Shown one piece after another: positions 21,409-33,834 of a stretch of DNA of 64,000 nt (its first letter is position 1; every line of letters begins with the position of its first letter). Position numbers and translations under genes: made by a program. The stretch lies in the NCBI GenBank assembly GCA_029721435.1, contig CM056576.1, forward strand, positions 115,114,666-115,178,665, given 5' to 3'. The stretch comes from Gymnothorax reevesii (lineage: Eukaryota; Chordata; Actinopteri; Anguilliformes; Muraenidae). The notes beneath the pieces were generated by a model. That model saw only the letters and a program-made list of their open reading frames with translations, searched no databases and was not told where the DNA came from.

Positions 21409-21928
21409 CTAACACTTGTTTAATGCTCTATCACAGTTGAAATCTTGAACCGAAGGCCCTTGAATGGCCAAAAACATCAACCTGGTCAACATTTTGACAG
21501 AGAGCTGGCCCCTCCAATCAGATTTAATTCTTTTCGTTGCACTGAAGCCACGCTCACATGCTGCAGTGGACAGTGGAAGGACAAAGATCAGCTCCAAAAC
21601 CATCAAGAGGTTGGAGAAAGTCTTTTGCTGATCTGGGTCGAGAAAAAAAATCCTCCCATGTTCTGGCTTGATGTCCTTGTGGTACGTCAGCAAAGTGGTC
21701 AGTGATTGTGTGGAGGAGGTCACTGTTGTAGTGGGCCAAGTTCTGCTTGTCTGAGGGCCACTCCTTTGGATCCACAAGATTTGAAGCTGCATTTAAGACT
21801 TCATCAGTCTGCCCATCCTTGAAACGCCTACACAGACTTCCTTGGACTGTGTCCAGCAGCTCAGTCTTCATCCTGTGACCAAAAATGCAGCAAAAATTAA
21901 TGAAATTATCTGGATTGGAGGGGTACAT
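21409..21928 (-). pseudogene. hAT transposase C-terminal fragment
   Basis: Minus-strand reading with a frame change near 21610-21650. The end of the protein has the hAT dimerisation (hATC) signature: LPLSTAACERGFSATKRIKS, then DWRGQLSV and LTRLMFLAIQGP. The upstream half (RTWEDFFSRPRSAKDF) is in another frame. The N-terminal BED finger and catalytic core are missing. Unrelated in sequence to the MITEs at 13.7 and 17.5 kb as far as can be seen; it might or might not be their source family. Confidence 0.85.
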
Positions 21929-23040
21929 TCAGGGAAATTGAGATGGAAGGCATGCCATCTGTAGGCATGAAAGGAAAATACTGGTGAATGTCACATTAAC
22001 CTGCTTTGACTTGTCTAGAATATGTTATAGAAATTTAATTCAAATGTATTATATCTTAATTGAAATAATTGAAAGTGATGATTTACCCAAAACACAAACA
22101 CATTTTCCCCTATTGCCTTCTGGCTGTAACTGATAAGCTCACAACATAATCAGATACGCTTTCTGGAAATAGATGGTTTGTTTTATGAATGCTCACTTTT
22201 ATTTACCTAAAATATATTTCCAAAACATGAAAAATAACAATAATTTTTCTTATAGAGACTCAGGTTTAGAAATTTCTTTGTTGCAAGAACTACCTGTTGA
22301 ACCTATCTCTGCTGTCCTGGCTAAAGCTGAGGAGGGGCACAGAGTGGAAATGCCCATCCTCTGTGTCCTCCAAGACGTACTCTAAGAATTCTCCTGGGGT
22401 CGCGGCCATGCTTGTCAATGACAGTTTCTGCGTTTTTGCATGATGAGTTGAGTGTTATTTTGGTTGGCCTCGAGGAGACTCCGTGACACTGAGCGGTTGG
22501 GGCGTATTTCGTTACCATCTCAGTCCCTGAATGGAGATCTTAGATTTCTAACCCCAAGTCCCTGAACGTGTCCGTTAAACTTTGGGGTTACTCGTTTTTG
22601 GCCCCGGTAATCCCAAGTCATAGCTATTTTCTATGTCAAATCATCGCGCTTTATAATACCTCCAACCTCTCCGTTGATTCACCGAATTGGACTGTACAGA
22701 TGTTTTCGTCCGGCGGAGTAAGGTATAGACCAGTCATGAGTCGGATACGCAACAGAGCTCTAAAGTAAGTAGTAGTTCATAAATTGGAGTCAGATCAATC
22801 TTGTGGGAACCCATAATTTAATTGTCGCCGCAAAAGGTTATAACTAAATTGGGATCCTAAATTTGATGTGGAGTCAGAAGCCTTGTAACCGTCAAGATAG
22901 TAGGGCTGCAGCCACCGCAAGGGCACCCTTCAGGCCAGCTGACAGCAGAACATGAGGGATGTCATCACGTTTGATCTGATGTGTGGCCTTGTGCTGACGC
23001 TGTAGCCAGGCCCCATTATTATAATGGAGACCATTCAGTC
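21929..23040. other. no gene recognised
   Basis: Mixed sequence with short frames only. Family D 3' flank begins at about 23060. Confidence 0.4.
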
Positions 23041-23632
23041 AATAAACAAGGCTTCTTTTACACTCAGTCAGAGCAACACTGAGATTAAGTACAACATTAT
23101 GAAACAGTGACATCTTGTGGAAAAATAAGACCACTCCAGCATTAAGGACAGATGAACTCTTCCTTCATCTGGTGCACGTCTGTGATAGAGGCTCATGGGT
23201 GGAGGGGGGAAAGAGTAACGTGGGAGGCTGGCAGTAAGCATGAAACCATTATGCAACATTAATTTGATTCATGTACCCAAATGACTAAATGAACATCAGA
23301 TGTACAGTAAGTATTATTCTGTGCTTCATCCCATTCACACCTTCCCATCTAATCATTAAAAGTTCATCAATAAAAATCCATATGAAGATTAGACAGCTTG
23401 TTCTAGTTTTTCTCAAGCCATTAGTTAATCAATATTGAAACATAGATTATGCACATTTCAAATTCCAGGATAAGATGATACACAGTATACCACAGTGTCA
23501 TACTACTGGCAGCAACAGTGATTTTGAAACCGATATAAACATATGCACATGATGTTCATTTATGACTAAAAAACATATCCTTATTTACATTATTATTATT
23601 CCAAAAAATCTTGCTTGTTAGTGTCTTAATCA

Positions 23633-23670
23633 GGTTTTTGTAGAGAGTTGATGGGTTTCCTGTCACTGTG
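23633..23670 (-). other. RSS of D2
   Basis: Consensus heptamer (23664-23670) and nonamer (23633-23641), spacer 22. Confidence 0.95.
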
Positions 23671-24196
23671 GGCTGCAGGGCACAGTAGTACAGTGCAGAG
23701 TCTGTCAGTGCAGCTGAGGAGATCTCTAGATCCACACGCTTGATGTTTTTGTCATGTTTCACAGTGAACCTCTTATCCGTCTTTTCCGCAGGTCCTCTAA
23801 CAATGAGGATGAGGAATTCTAGTCTGGATCCAGGATACTGCCGATACCACTGCAGACTGGATGGATCAACAGCTGAGTAGGTGCAGGACAGATTAACTCT
23901 GCTGCCAGGCAGAATATGTTCTTCCTTAGATGTGGCTGTAATTGTATCCTGTCCAAGGCTGTTACCTGGGGGGCAAAATTATGTTTATCCTTAATTTAAA
24001 GTAATATGTGAAATTCTCAATGCCAGATGTTGTTCCTTGCAATTTGAGGTCATAAAAGATACAATGAACTTTCATACTGACTTTCAATCATGAAGAATTT
24101 AGTATTGAGACATTCCTCAAAACAGATGAGAGATGCAAGTAGCCACTTACCAAACACTGCAGACAATAGAAGAAAGAAACAGGGCAGTTTCATCAT
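23671..24196 (-). CDS. T-cell receptor V segment D2
   Basis: Leader exon 24151-24196 (MMKLPCFFLLLSAVF plus one base, donor GTAAGT); V exon 23671-23965. The domain is open: NSLGQDTITATSKEEHILPG, RVNLSCTYSAVDPSS, LQWYRQYPGSRLEFLILIVR, KRFTVKHDKNIKRVDLEISS, DSALYYCALQP. It has GSRVN where sisters have GSSVN, and RLEF where sisters have KPEF or QPEF. Promoter box at 24280-24290. Intact. It is the second D gene of cassette one; cassettes two and three have a single D between C and E. Confidence 0.93.
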
Positions 24197-24299
24197 AGCG
24201 GTGGTAAAGAAACTGACTTCAAGTGCAGCTGGAACAGAAAAAGTCTTTTCCGACTCCACTGCACAGTTTTCACCAGAATCTCCTCCCACTAACTGACAT

Positions 24300-25170
24300 C
24301 ATTGCTCCTCCCCTGAACACAAAGTTTTGAATGAAAAGAGATTATTTTGTGGCAAGCATATAGAGCACAAACATAAACATGGCTTTAGAATTTAATTCAT
24401 CATTTGATTGTGAATTGTTCATACATTCAGCACATATTCTGTACACTTTCATCCAGTTGTCACAAGGGTAGGGTATGGACCAAGTCACGGCCACAGATTA
24501 TGGATTATGGATATGGATTATGAACTGAAACTTGCAACCCCAGGAATTAGCCAGATGGAGTTCAAAACCTGGCAGGCAGTATGCATGACACAATCACTAG
24601 GCAAACTGGTAGACAAAAATTACAAGAGCTCATGATTTGGCAGGCAAAAGTCAGAAACGGGACAGATACCGCGATGCTGATTGACACACTATAATGGCCA
24701 AATTTTACAGTCTTATGGCCAAATCAGAGCAGCGTATCATAAGCAATCAACGGTCACCACCTGCCAAGACCCAGGTCATTGTGAACTTGGTGGTAATGTG
24801 ACTGCATAGTAAGACATGGTCATTTTCATACGCTTCAAATACACTGTATACTACCATGAAGAATAAAACTTTTTTAATGTAGCAGTTTTCTAAATGAGGT
24901 AAGCTGTATACATGGGTACAGTGGGTAGAAGGCTTAATAACCTGTTAAAATTTTGAACACGCCCATTGTTGCCTTGAACAGGGTCATGGAATCAAGCCTT
25001 CTGGCCCAGAGCATAAATCCCAATCCAGGACGAAAAAAATTTCAAAATCTTTCAAGAAGTTTTCCATTTTCATGCAACCATGTGAAAATCACCAGACTTA
25101 TCAGCCATGTTTCATGTGTTTCATGAAGCAGTTCTGAACTATACAGCTCAGTGCACAGTGTACAGCCAGA
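24300..25170. other. family D upstream flank
   Basis: Paralogous to 18640-19447 and 51060-51900. No gene. Confidence 0.6.
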
Positions 25171-25439
25171 GATGAGTGGGCTTCAGCGAACCTTCATGAA
25201 CCATTTCTTTGCAGCATGTTTGGGTAAAAAAGATGATGCACAATAAGAGAATGTTGCCAAAAACAAAGGCAAACCAAACTTAATTTGAGACTATGATTAA
25301 CAGCCCTATAATTTTTTGTGACAGGAGATTTTCAGCCACCAAAACCATCTGGAAATATATGCGCCAAGAGGCTGTCCATTGAAGCAACGAAGCCTTCAAA
25401 ACTTTAAAGGCACTCAGATATCAAGCAACTTTCTCTCAA
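25170..25439 (+). pseudogene. BED-finger hAT transposase relic
   Basis: Plus-strand traces of the N-terminus of a ZBED-type hAT transposase: the RLSIEATKPSKL tract before a conserved His (about 25366-25415) resembles the RLSNEAMKPSKL..H block of that family. Stops and shifts throughout. A better copy lies at 51900-52230. Interrupted at 25440 by a SINE. Confidence 0.6.
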
Positions 25440-25450
25440 CGACGATACCA

Positions 25451-25694
25451 TCCATCCATCCATCCATTTTCTATACCCGCTTATTCCTCACTAGGGTCAC
25501 GGGGCGAGCTGGAGCCTATCCCAGCTGACTACGGGCAAAGGCAGGGACCCACCCTGAACAGGTTGCCAATCCATCGCAGGGCGCACACACCATTCACACA
25601 CCATTCACTCTCACACTTATACCTATGGGCAATTTGATGTCTCCAATTAGCCTGATATGCATGTCTTTGGACTGTGGGAGGAAACCGGAGTAAT
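25451..25694 (-). mobile_element. 5'-truncated SINE-like repeat, 11-bp TSD
   Basis: Flanked by CGACGATACCA at 25440-25450 and 25695-25705. Minus orientation: the (GGAT)n-like 3' tail is at 25451 and the 5' end is cut at GAAACCGGAGTAA, whereas the copy at 56292 continues to a tRNA-like head. It contains the widespread fish motif GGAGCCTATCCCAGCTG. Truncation at the 5' end and long target duplications indicate reverse transcription. Confidence 0.85.
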
Positions 25695-25705
25695 CGACGA
25701 TACCA

Positions 25706-27371
25706 GGAAAAAATTTAAAAAAATTTTAAAAAGTAAAAATATGAGTTGACTTTGAAGAAAAAAGTGAACCAATGTTGTTGCAACAAGGGCATTGCATCCT
25801 GTGACTGACTGATTTGTCAAATTTTTTTCTTGGTCCTTTACGATGAGAGCAGTCAATGTGCCCTGTTTGAATCAATAAGAGGTGCATATAAATTTCCTTT
25901 GTATTTTATTTCCGAGCACCCAGACAGTGAAACAAATACATTGCAGGTAGACTGATTTGGTCATTTGCATCGCAGATGGCACTGACGGCATTATGGTAGT
26001 TGCTGGAGTTTACTGCCGGGGTAAAAAGAGCGGTAAGGGAATATAAAGCAACTCACTGCATGACGCACAGGGAAATGCTGCGAAGAACTTCGCATGGTCC
26101 TGACCAATGTAATTTGTTTATTAACCACATTAATGCCCATTCCCTAAATTTGCAGGCAGACTGGATTGGTCGTTTGTGGCAGGGTCGGCACTGACAGGGC
26201 AGTTGCAATGGTGGTTGTCAGGGATGACTGCCATGGTAAAGAGTTGCACCAGAATTTGAGGCAACTCTGCATAATACACCAAGAAATGCTGTGAAGGAAG
26301 AAATGTCCCCTGAACTCTACATGGTCCTGAATGATATCATTTGGTTATTGAAACCATATCAAAGCCCATGTCCAAAATTTGTGTTTCCTAGAATAAAAGC
26401 AGCTTCTTTTACATGCAGTCATTAAAAGGAGAAGCCATTGTACAGTTTGTAAAACAATTATAATAGCTTAATAATAGCCAAGCATTTAATATGCTCTTAT
26501 TTATTTATTCATTTATTGCTATAATGCAAATTAACACATGTCCGCAATTTTTTATTTGCATCCAGCAATAATTGCCAAAGTTTTTTAAAGGTTAAAGTAA
26601 AGTAAGTTAAGTACAGGATGTGAACCCCAGGCCCAGACTTAATAAGTATTTAGTGGAGCATGGTTTTATTGGATAAGGCTACAACTAAAAACAGAAAAAG
26701 TCTGATGTTACCTGGCATCATTGTGCTTCTCAACATGCTATAAGTCAGGCTTACCTCACACCCTAGCCAGCTGGCCAAATATGAGCTCCTAGCAATTGGT
26801 AAAAGCTTAAACCTGCTGAATGACTCACCTCCGCAGACCTTTTTGTGTGAAAACATCTCTTGATCTGTCAACACTTTTTCCTTGGCATTTTTCCCCTCAC
26901 TGCTTTTCTTTTCATTTTTTTGAGGGCCTGAATGTTTGGAAGGCATGCTGGTTCTACCCAACACATTTCCCTCTCTCATCTTTTCAAATGCTGACTGTGA
27001 AAGATTGCTAAAAAGGGCAGGGCACTTGTTATTTCAAATCTTGGGGGACAGCTGCTGGAATAAAACCATTTAAGGGGAGGACTAGTTTTATAGGCATGTG
27101 GCTGACTGCAGCTGTGTGCATATTATTAATACCACATGCCTATGTTATGGCCTTATGCTCTCCTGTTTAGAATGCTATTTATTGTCAAGTACTAAATGTG
27201 GCATTTTTTCCAACTTAGTGCATTTACGTATTTGGAGTATATTCAGTACAAAGTCAGGTTGCAGGTGCATTGGACTGGGACCAAATTTGTACATAACACA
27301 TTGAGAGGCATTTCCTTTTGAGGCTTTCAGGGTCTGATTAAAAACAACTTCAAAGCTTGGGAATCCAAGCA
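25706..27371. other. D-to-E intergenic region
   Basis: Paralogous to 41410-42515 and in part to 52230-52730 and 57330-58085. No gene; T-rich tracts near 26900. Confidence 0.55.
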
Positions 27372-27409
27372 GGTTTTTGTATGAGAGTTGGCTTTAATAC
27401 ATCACTGTG
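27372..27409 (-). other. RSS of E1
   Basis: Consensus heptamer (27403-27409) and nonamer (27372-27380), spacer 22. Confidence 0.95.
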
Positions 27410-27838
27410 CTACTCCACAGTGCACAGTAATACAATGCAGTGTCTTCTGGAATTAGGTTTGAAATGGTCAACACTGTTTTGCCGTTGGATTTGTCAGCAG
27501 TTGCATCAAATCGTTCTTCGGCAAAATCTGATGTGTCAGAGTCGTCCCCCCTGAGCAGTATGTACTGAAGGCCTAATCCAGGGTACTGGCGGTACCAGAA
27601 GAAATAGTAGTTATAGGCTGAGCTGCCCATCGTGAAGGTGCAATCCATTGAAACTTTTTCTCCCTCTGTTTTCCTTTGTGCTTTAACTTCTCCCATAGAA
27701 ATGCCTGAAAAATGAAAACTTGAAATAAGTAATCTCAAGAAATATCTGTAAGAAGGACAAACCAGTTTCTTCCAATGAGTTAATTAAAGATAACTTACGG
27801 AAGCTGAGAGTGAACACTAGCCCTGCTAAAAGTTGCAT
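27410..27838 (-). CDS. T-cell receptor V segment E1
   Basis: Leader exon 27799-27838 encodes MQLLAGLVFTLSF plus one base, donor GTAAGT. V exon 27410-27704 begins after TTTTTCAG: RISMGEVKAQRKTEGEKVS, first Cys in MDCTFTMGSS, YYFFWYRQYPGLGLQYILL, RFDATADKSNGKTVLTIS, DTALYYCALW. The domain plan matches family B (GEVK start, RFDATA, KT.LTIS), so B and E are related subgroups. The box ATGGGAGGGG lies at 27922-27931 on the plus strand. Intact exons, splice sites and RSS. Confidence 0.93.
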
Positions 27839-27999
27839 CTTGCTGTTTTGTGAATGTTGTGAATATTAGAGGAAAGAGAACCTGGGGCAGATTATATACG
27901 TCAACTTATCTGTGTATATAAATGGGAGGGGCGACAGTTCATTGGTGAGAAATGAAAAGAATGTAAAGCTACGGCATGTATCCTTTATAAATGAAACAG

Positions 28000-28649
28000 A
28001 TTTTGAGGTGTTCTTTCATTTATCCACATTCCTTTATAGCACAAATGTACAGTAATTTGCTCCTACATAGTGGGACATAACTCTTTTCTAAAACTGCACC
28101 TCATTAGCCATTCAAGATCATAAATGTCCATTTTACTACATGCAATACGATTTCTAAAAAGAAAAGAAAATATGTTACTGCTCAGGTTGGTGTGAGGCAC
28201 ACTAACGGCAGTGGTAACTACGGGTCTCTTATTCTGGTTCACTGTTTCTATGACAGTGCACAACTCTGGAGTTTCCCTAAAGTAATGCTCACAAAAATGA
28301 GCATTTACGTACATTAGGGAGTTTCTTTGGAAATTAGTTTCTTTGAATTCAAAGCAATATTTTAGTGCTTTAACCAAAGGATTTGAAGACTATAAACAGG
28401 TTATCCAACCAGCAGTAATCATGGAGGAAGAGAGTATTCTTCTTCTTCTATGATGTTTATTGGCTGTTCACAAACCAGCTGATACCCTTCATCTACACCA
28501 GCAAAAGTGCTAAAATAGCGCTTTGAATCCTCTAATGTCCAAAGAAACTCCTTCATCGAAATAGCATAATGCCTAAGTGACTAAAATATATAAATATAAA
28601 CCAAAACAAAGCCGCATTGGGGAGGATTGAATTTGATTTTGACTGGCAG
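28000..28649. other. E1 upstream flank
   Basis: Paralogous to 43200-43740 and 60290-60840. No gene. Confidence 0.55.
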
Positions 28650-29117
28650 TTGAGTAGAGTCACAGATTCAGATTTTCTTATGCAGCTCATGGCTTAGTGG
28701 GGAAACGTTTATGCCTATTGTGCCTGCTTGTTTTATATTTAATCATAATTGCATCACTTATTACCTTTTCACCTGCTTACTGATGGAAAGTTCAAAATGA
28801 GAGTTTTTCTGAAGATCCCAGAACTTCTCCAGTCTTTCCATTCCTCTGTCCAAATAGTTTTGAAATGTGTTGCTGGCAGCAAATTTTGAGTTCATGAATA
28901 CTTAATCATTACAGTTCATCGGGACACTTTAAACATTTTTTCCTTGTGCTGCTTTCAACTAAATGCAGCAAAATGTATTTCACAAATGAATTAATTCCAT
29001 TTTTATTTGCAATTTTCATACCCTCCCAATTATTAATGAGGTAATGGAATTATTTTAATGGAACAACATGACACAGGGCTCAATAGAGGAAAGAGGTTAT
29101 GGTATGGACTCACACAG
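28650..29117 (-). pseudogene. ghost of a family F V segment (3' flank only)
   Basis: Matches the 3' flank of F1 (44540-45420, minus a 480-bp insertion) and F2. The match reaches ACACAGGGCTCAATAGAGGA and a nonamer-like ACCATAACC (29095-29103), then ends around 29117 inside what should be the RSS. No V exon or leader follows. The F segment of cassette one has been deleted. Confidence 0.75.
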
Positions 29118-31119
29118 TTAGTGCATTTTGACTGACAATGGTTCCGGTTGGTACCCTGAGAATCATTCAGGTGTTCAGAAACACCAAGTGTACATCCAGT
29201 CAAGAACATTTGGAGTTTAATTTCTAGTGCTGCTATACGTGGTGACAGTCATGTTACTGATTACACACAGCGGGTTACTAGAGCATGCGCAGCATATGCA
29301 TTCACGATATGAAATACTCGTTTCTGACCCCATTCTCACTAATAAAACCCCCAGTACATATTGCGCCACCTTTTAAAATCTTACTGTCGAAAAAAAAATG
29401 AAAAAGCGAAGGGTGAATACAGAATTCTTTCCGCTGAACCATATCAACAAACCAATGGTGTGGCAAATGTCATCACATTTGTGTACGACAGTCTGAAGAT
29501 GCTCTGTAGCAAGTTTTGTGTCAATTGAGCAAAAATTGTGGGATGAGATAGGTTTAATAAGTTTTACTGTTATTGAAAAAAAACAGAGTAATGGACTTCA
29601 TAATTTGCAATAAATTTACATGTACAAAAGTTTCTTCAGTATTGGGGCTACATTTTTGTGAAAGTTGCAAATCGGTTGCACATAGGGTTGACTTGTTGTG
29701 AATTTTACATTTTTTTTACTTTAGAGGCTTTCTGTAGCGCCACCATTGGGACTGTTGGCCTGTTTTTGCAGCTGAGGCAATCTAGCATGGGACTGGACCT
29801 TTTTGCAAAGTTTGTGATTTTTAGCGCAAGGAAAGTAGGATTTCCTCGGCAGAAGAAGAAAGAAGAACATGCAGGATAACAATAGGGTCCTGGCAGCTTA
29901 GGCTGCCCGGCCCCTAAAAATCACCTTGTTATATCTTTGAATATTGCTTATTTAACCCTTTTGGTGCCATTTAACAGTTTTTACATCATTTACAGCTCTG
30001 AAAATTTATTCACTGTGCGTTTTGAAACATCAGCAATTATTCAATCAACGCATATGTAAGAGACTCAGGGGTAAGAAGCAATGCATGTGTTTCATGATTG
30101 TTTTAATTGTTTAAGTTAAATAAGATCTTTTGAATTGTCTTTATGCAATTCCATTGCTTCCAACCCGTGAGTAAAGGAAAGCATAAGCAGTCCGGAATCA
30201 CAGTTGTTTTTCATATTACTAGTGGTGAAATCCACCGTAACCCAAGTAAAACTGATAAAACTCCATGCACAAGGACTTCAATTCCGCCCAATAAGCTCTT
30301 ACATACGGTTGATTGAATAATTGCTGACTACAACAAGGGAACGTAAATATGCCACTAAAATTCACACCGAATGCGAGAGAGCTGATAGGTTTGCGTTATT
30401 AATTAAAACTGGCCACACCTAATAATGTTGAGAGTTTTCAGAGTTTCTGTAATGGTATTTTAAATGAATGATTGGAAACAGGTATAATTAGGATACTCGT
30501 ACTCATTTTAACTTTACAAGGAAGGAGTACTGTGTTTTAAGTTTTTGAAAATGTGTTTAATATTTTAACTGAACAAGGAATACTGTGTGGGGTTGGGGAG
30601 AATTCTTCTAAACTCAAACAATTGGACCCTTAGTTCCCTGAATGATTTAATGTAAGGCTGTTAAAAAGATGCAACACAATGGTAAACATACCATTGTCCC
30701 AATATTTACGGAAAGTGGTACAAACACAAAAATTGGGAAAACAAGTTTTTTTTCCCAAAAAAAAACTATAAGTGGTGAAGGAAAAACACTACATACCCTG
30801 TATTTGCACTGTTTGCGGTTCTTATACCCCTCAAGGATAAGAGCCAACGCTGTTTTCTTTTTTTTTTTCTATATTGTCCCAATTATCATCACAAAAGCTC
30901 ATGTGGGCAAGGGGAGAACAAGAAAACTCCACTAAAGTGAGTCAGGATGAGACTGAAACTCAACAATTTTGAGTTTAATGACCTTGCATCGTTTATTGAA
31001 CTCATGAAGTGAGAAACACGTTTTTCTATTTCTTGATTTTATTGAGTGTAACTGTTATTAATCAACAGTTCATTGGTATCAAATGAAAGAGGGAATTCCA
31101 GACAATAGATATAACAGAA
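29118..31119. other. no gene recognised
   Basis: Low-complexity and unique sequence. From about 30600 it is paralogous to the B2/C1 intergenic region (13500-13645, then 14640-14820) with the hAT site unoccupied. Confidence 0.45.
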
Positions 31120-31960
31120 AATTTGTTTTGAATATTGCGATGCTGGCTTTTATTTAACAAGGTGAAGTTTGACATTACGAAACACGAATGACACTATCAG
31201 TATCTCGTACGTCCCCCGTTAGCGTTGCGCATGGCGGTACATCTGCGTCTCATAGACATCGCCAGACATCTGATTGTTGCTTGTACAATGCTGTTCCACT
31301 CTTCGGTCGGTGCTTATCTTAGCTGACGTACAGTAGCTGGCGGTGGTTGACTACTCCGGATCGCCCTATCCAGAATGTCCCACAAGTGCTATATAGGTGA
31401 AAGATCTGGAGAAACCGCTGGCCAGGGAAGGATTTGCTCATTTTTGGCCCGAAGGAACTCAGATACAGATAAGTGCCACGTGCTGACGCGCATTGTCCTG
31501 TTGGAAAGTCAGTCAGTGATATCGGACAAACGGAAGGACGACTGGACGGAGAATTTCATCACGGTGATGAACAGCGTTGAGAAACGCATCTCAGTGGCGG
31601 TTTGAGTTGCCGACCTGAAGCGATCCCGCAGATGTAACAAGCGGATATGATGGTCAGACGCTGGAGTCATAACACGTGGCCTACCGGATCTTGGGCGATC
31701 GGCCATGTGTCGAGTGGCGTTAAACCTGGTTCTGAGGTGACTAATTTTCGCAGAATGTACGGCACGCTGAATTGATGGGCAACTCTATCTACCCGACTTC
31801 TGGCCTGTAGCAACCCAATCGCGCGTTCTCGTTGAACTTCCATTAGTCGTGGCATTATAACCTGTCTGATTTTTGCTCATTTTCAGTCAGACTTTTGTAG
31901 GCTCCGGTGTCTACGAGGAACTCAAAACAAAAATGGGAGTGTTCGGACAGTGGTAGTACT
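31120..31960 (-). pseudogene. Tc1-like transposase N-terminal half, degraded
   Basis: Minus-strand frames starting MPRLMEVQRERAIGLLQARS (31855 downward) and then ADRPRSGRPRVMTPASDHHI, RLLHLRDRFRSATQTA (31706 downward) show the Tc1 paired domain with the GRPR AT-hook-like linker. A frame change separates the pieces. DDE core residues were not found in one frame. It occurs only in cassette two. Confidence 0.85.
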
Positions 31961-32185
31961 AGAACCCAAGCACTGCTGATATTTGGTTCAGGATGAATGG
32001 TGGCTCCAGAATATGCGCTGTGACCACGAAAATCTGAATGGTAGAAATACTCACCTCCAAAAATAACTCAGAGAAAAAGCATCTTTCCCAATGGGTTTGT
32101 CGAAATATGGCACCGGATTACGTAATTGCGTTTCTTTTTATGGTCAGTATATATTAACTGTGTCATTCGGCTGAAATGGTAAAAT

Positions 32186-32280
32186 TTCCATCACATTACA
32201 TTATTTTACATTATTTTCATTTAGTAGACATTTTTATCCAGAGGGAGATACAACAAAGTGGACAAGGAGTGCATAGGGAC
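32186..32280. repeat. teleost interspersed repeat fragment
   Basis: Paralogue of 14868-14950; contains CATTTAGTAGACATTTTTAT and CCAGAGGGAGATACAACAAA. Confidence 0.55.
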
Positions 32281-32813
32281 CTGCCATTGAAAAATACCAG
32301 GAGTGATATCACAAATAAAGGACTTGGCTGACTGAAATACGTGTGAAGGGAAATAAGATAATCAGTAAAAGAAAAGACATTCAGGCAAAAAATCTTTCTC
32401 TCAATATCTAAGCCTTGTACGAAATATAATATTAGGTTGGGGAGGAGAGGTAAAGTCTGAATAGGTATTCATTATACTACGCTTGACGGCGGTCAGTGTG
32501 CCTGCTGTCCTGACCTCTGTTGGAAGCTCATTCTGTCACGTGGGAGCCAGAACAGACCAAAGACGTCACCGGGCAGCACCAGAACGGAGTGAGGGAAGTG
32601 CCAGTCAACCAGCTGTGGGAGAATCAAATGGTCTGGCAGGTTTATTGGGTTTGATGATCTCCTGATTACCATTTGCCTGACTGTGAATCAACTGAGTGTC
32701 TCATGATTATGATCACAAGCACAGTATTGCTATTTTCATCATTATGGGCCCAAACTACGACATAACTAGGCTCGCATTACTTTTTGGTTTCCATCATGTT
32801 TCTTGTCTGGCCA

Positions 32814-32851
32814 AGTTTTTGTACAGAGTTAATGAATTTCCTGTCACTGTG
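32814..32851 (-). other. RSS of C2
   Basis: Consensus heptamer (32845-32851), spacer 22, nonamer ACAAAAACT (32814-32822), one change at the last base. Confidence 0.9.
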
Positions 32852-33834
32852 GGCCTCAGGGCACAGTAGTACAGTGCAGAGTCTGTCACTTTTGCAGTTG
32901 ACAGCTCCAGATGCACTAAGTTGTTTGCTTTTTCATGTTTGATGGTAAACCCAGCTTTCTCTTCTTCGTCTTTAGTTCCATAGCTAAGGATAATGAATTC
33001 AGGTTTTAGACTGGTGTGTTGGCGATACCATAGAAGAGTATCTCCGGTGCTATAACCTGTGTAGTTGCATGACATTGTGACACTGCTGCCCTCCAAGGCT
33101 TGTACTTCATTATCTGTCGATGTAATTCCATACTGAAAACTGCCTCCTGCAAATGAAAATATCCATTTATGTCAGTTGCTGAATAGTAAAGTTGGTAATT
33201 TATAGTGGAAATTGTTTTTCCATTTGTGGGAGTTTTTACTGATATGCTTTTTATGTCCAAGAATTCGGTCACACTTTAGATGAAGTATTGCTCATTAAGG
33301 CTTTGTACAGCATGCATAATGCCTTCATATATGAAACATAATGTCTTCATAAATCATACATAAGCAAATGTCATGTTTTGTAATGGGTGAAATAGCACTT
33401 CCGTATTCAGCATCTGATGCCAGATGTGATATAACTGACAATGTCACTTAGCTAGTGGCTAACTGTCATTAAGGGTGACACATTGTCATTGTCACATCTG
33501 GCATCGCATGCTGAATAAGGATGAATTATTTCACAATTTACAAAACATGACATTAGCTTCTGCATGATTTATGAAGACATTATGTCTCATTTATGAAGGC
33601 ATTAGACATGCTGTATAAAGCCTTTATGAGCAATATTTCTTCTAAAGTGTGACCAACAATTCTTTTCTTAATTTATTTTTTGTTGTATTATAGCCTCATC
33701 TTATAATTATGTATTATCCCATGTAGAGTTTCTGTCCCGCCACCAATGTTGAAAATAAAACGGCTCCAAAGATAAGATAATTGCAAAATACACTTACCCA
33801 CCCATGTAGATAAAAGAACGAGACAGTGCAGCAT
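32852..33834 (-). CDS. T-cell receptor V segment C2
   Basis: Leader exon 33798-33834 encodes MLHCLVLLSTWV plus one base, donor GTAAGT. V exon 32852-33146, acceptor TTTGCAG: GGSFQYGITSTDNEVQALEG, SSVTMSCNYTGYSTGDT, LLWYRQHTSLKPEFIILSYG, GFTIKHEKANNLVHLELSTA, DSALYYCALRP. The intron is 651 bp, against 262 bp in C3, because a 388-bp foldback element sits in it (33267-33654). The long framework-3 loop TKDEEEKAG is typical of the family. Promoter box at 33910-33920. Intact, unlike C1. Confidence 0.92.
33267..33654. mobile_element. foldback MITE in the intron of C2
   Basis: Nearly complete palindrome: arms of about 195 bp, beginning GGTCACACTTTAGATGAAG and ending with its inverse. Flanking octamers AAGAATTC (33259-33266) and AACAATTC (33655-33662) match at 7 of 8 positions. 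Absent from the introns of C1 and C3. Confidence 0.88.
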
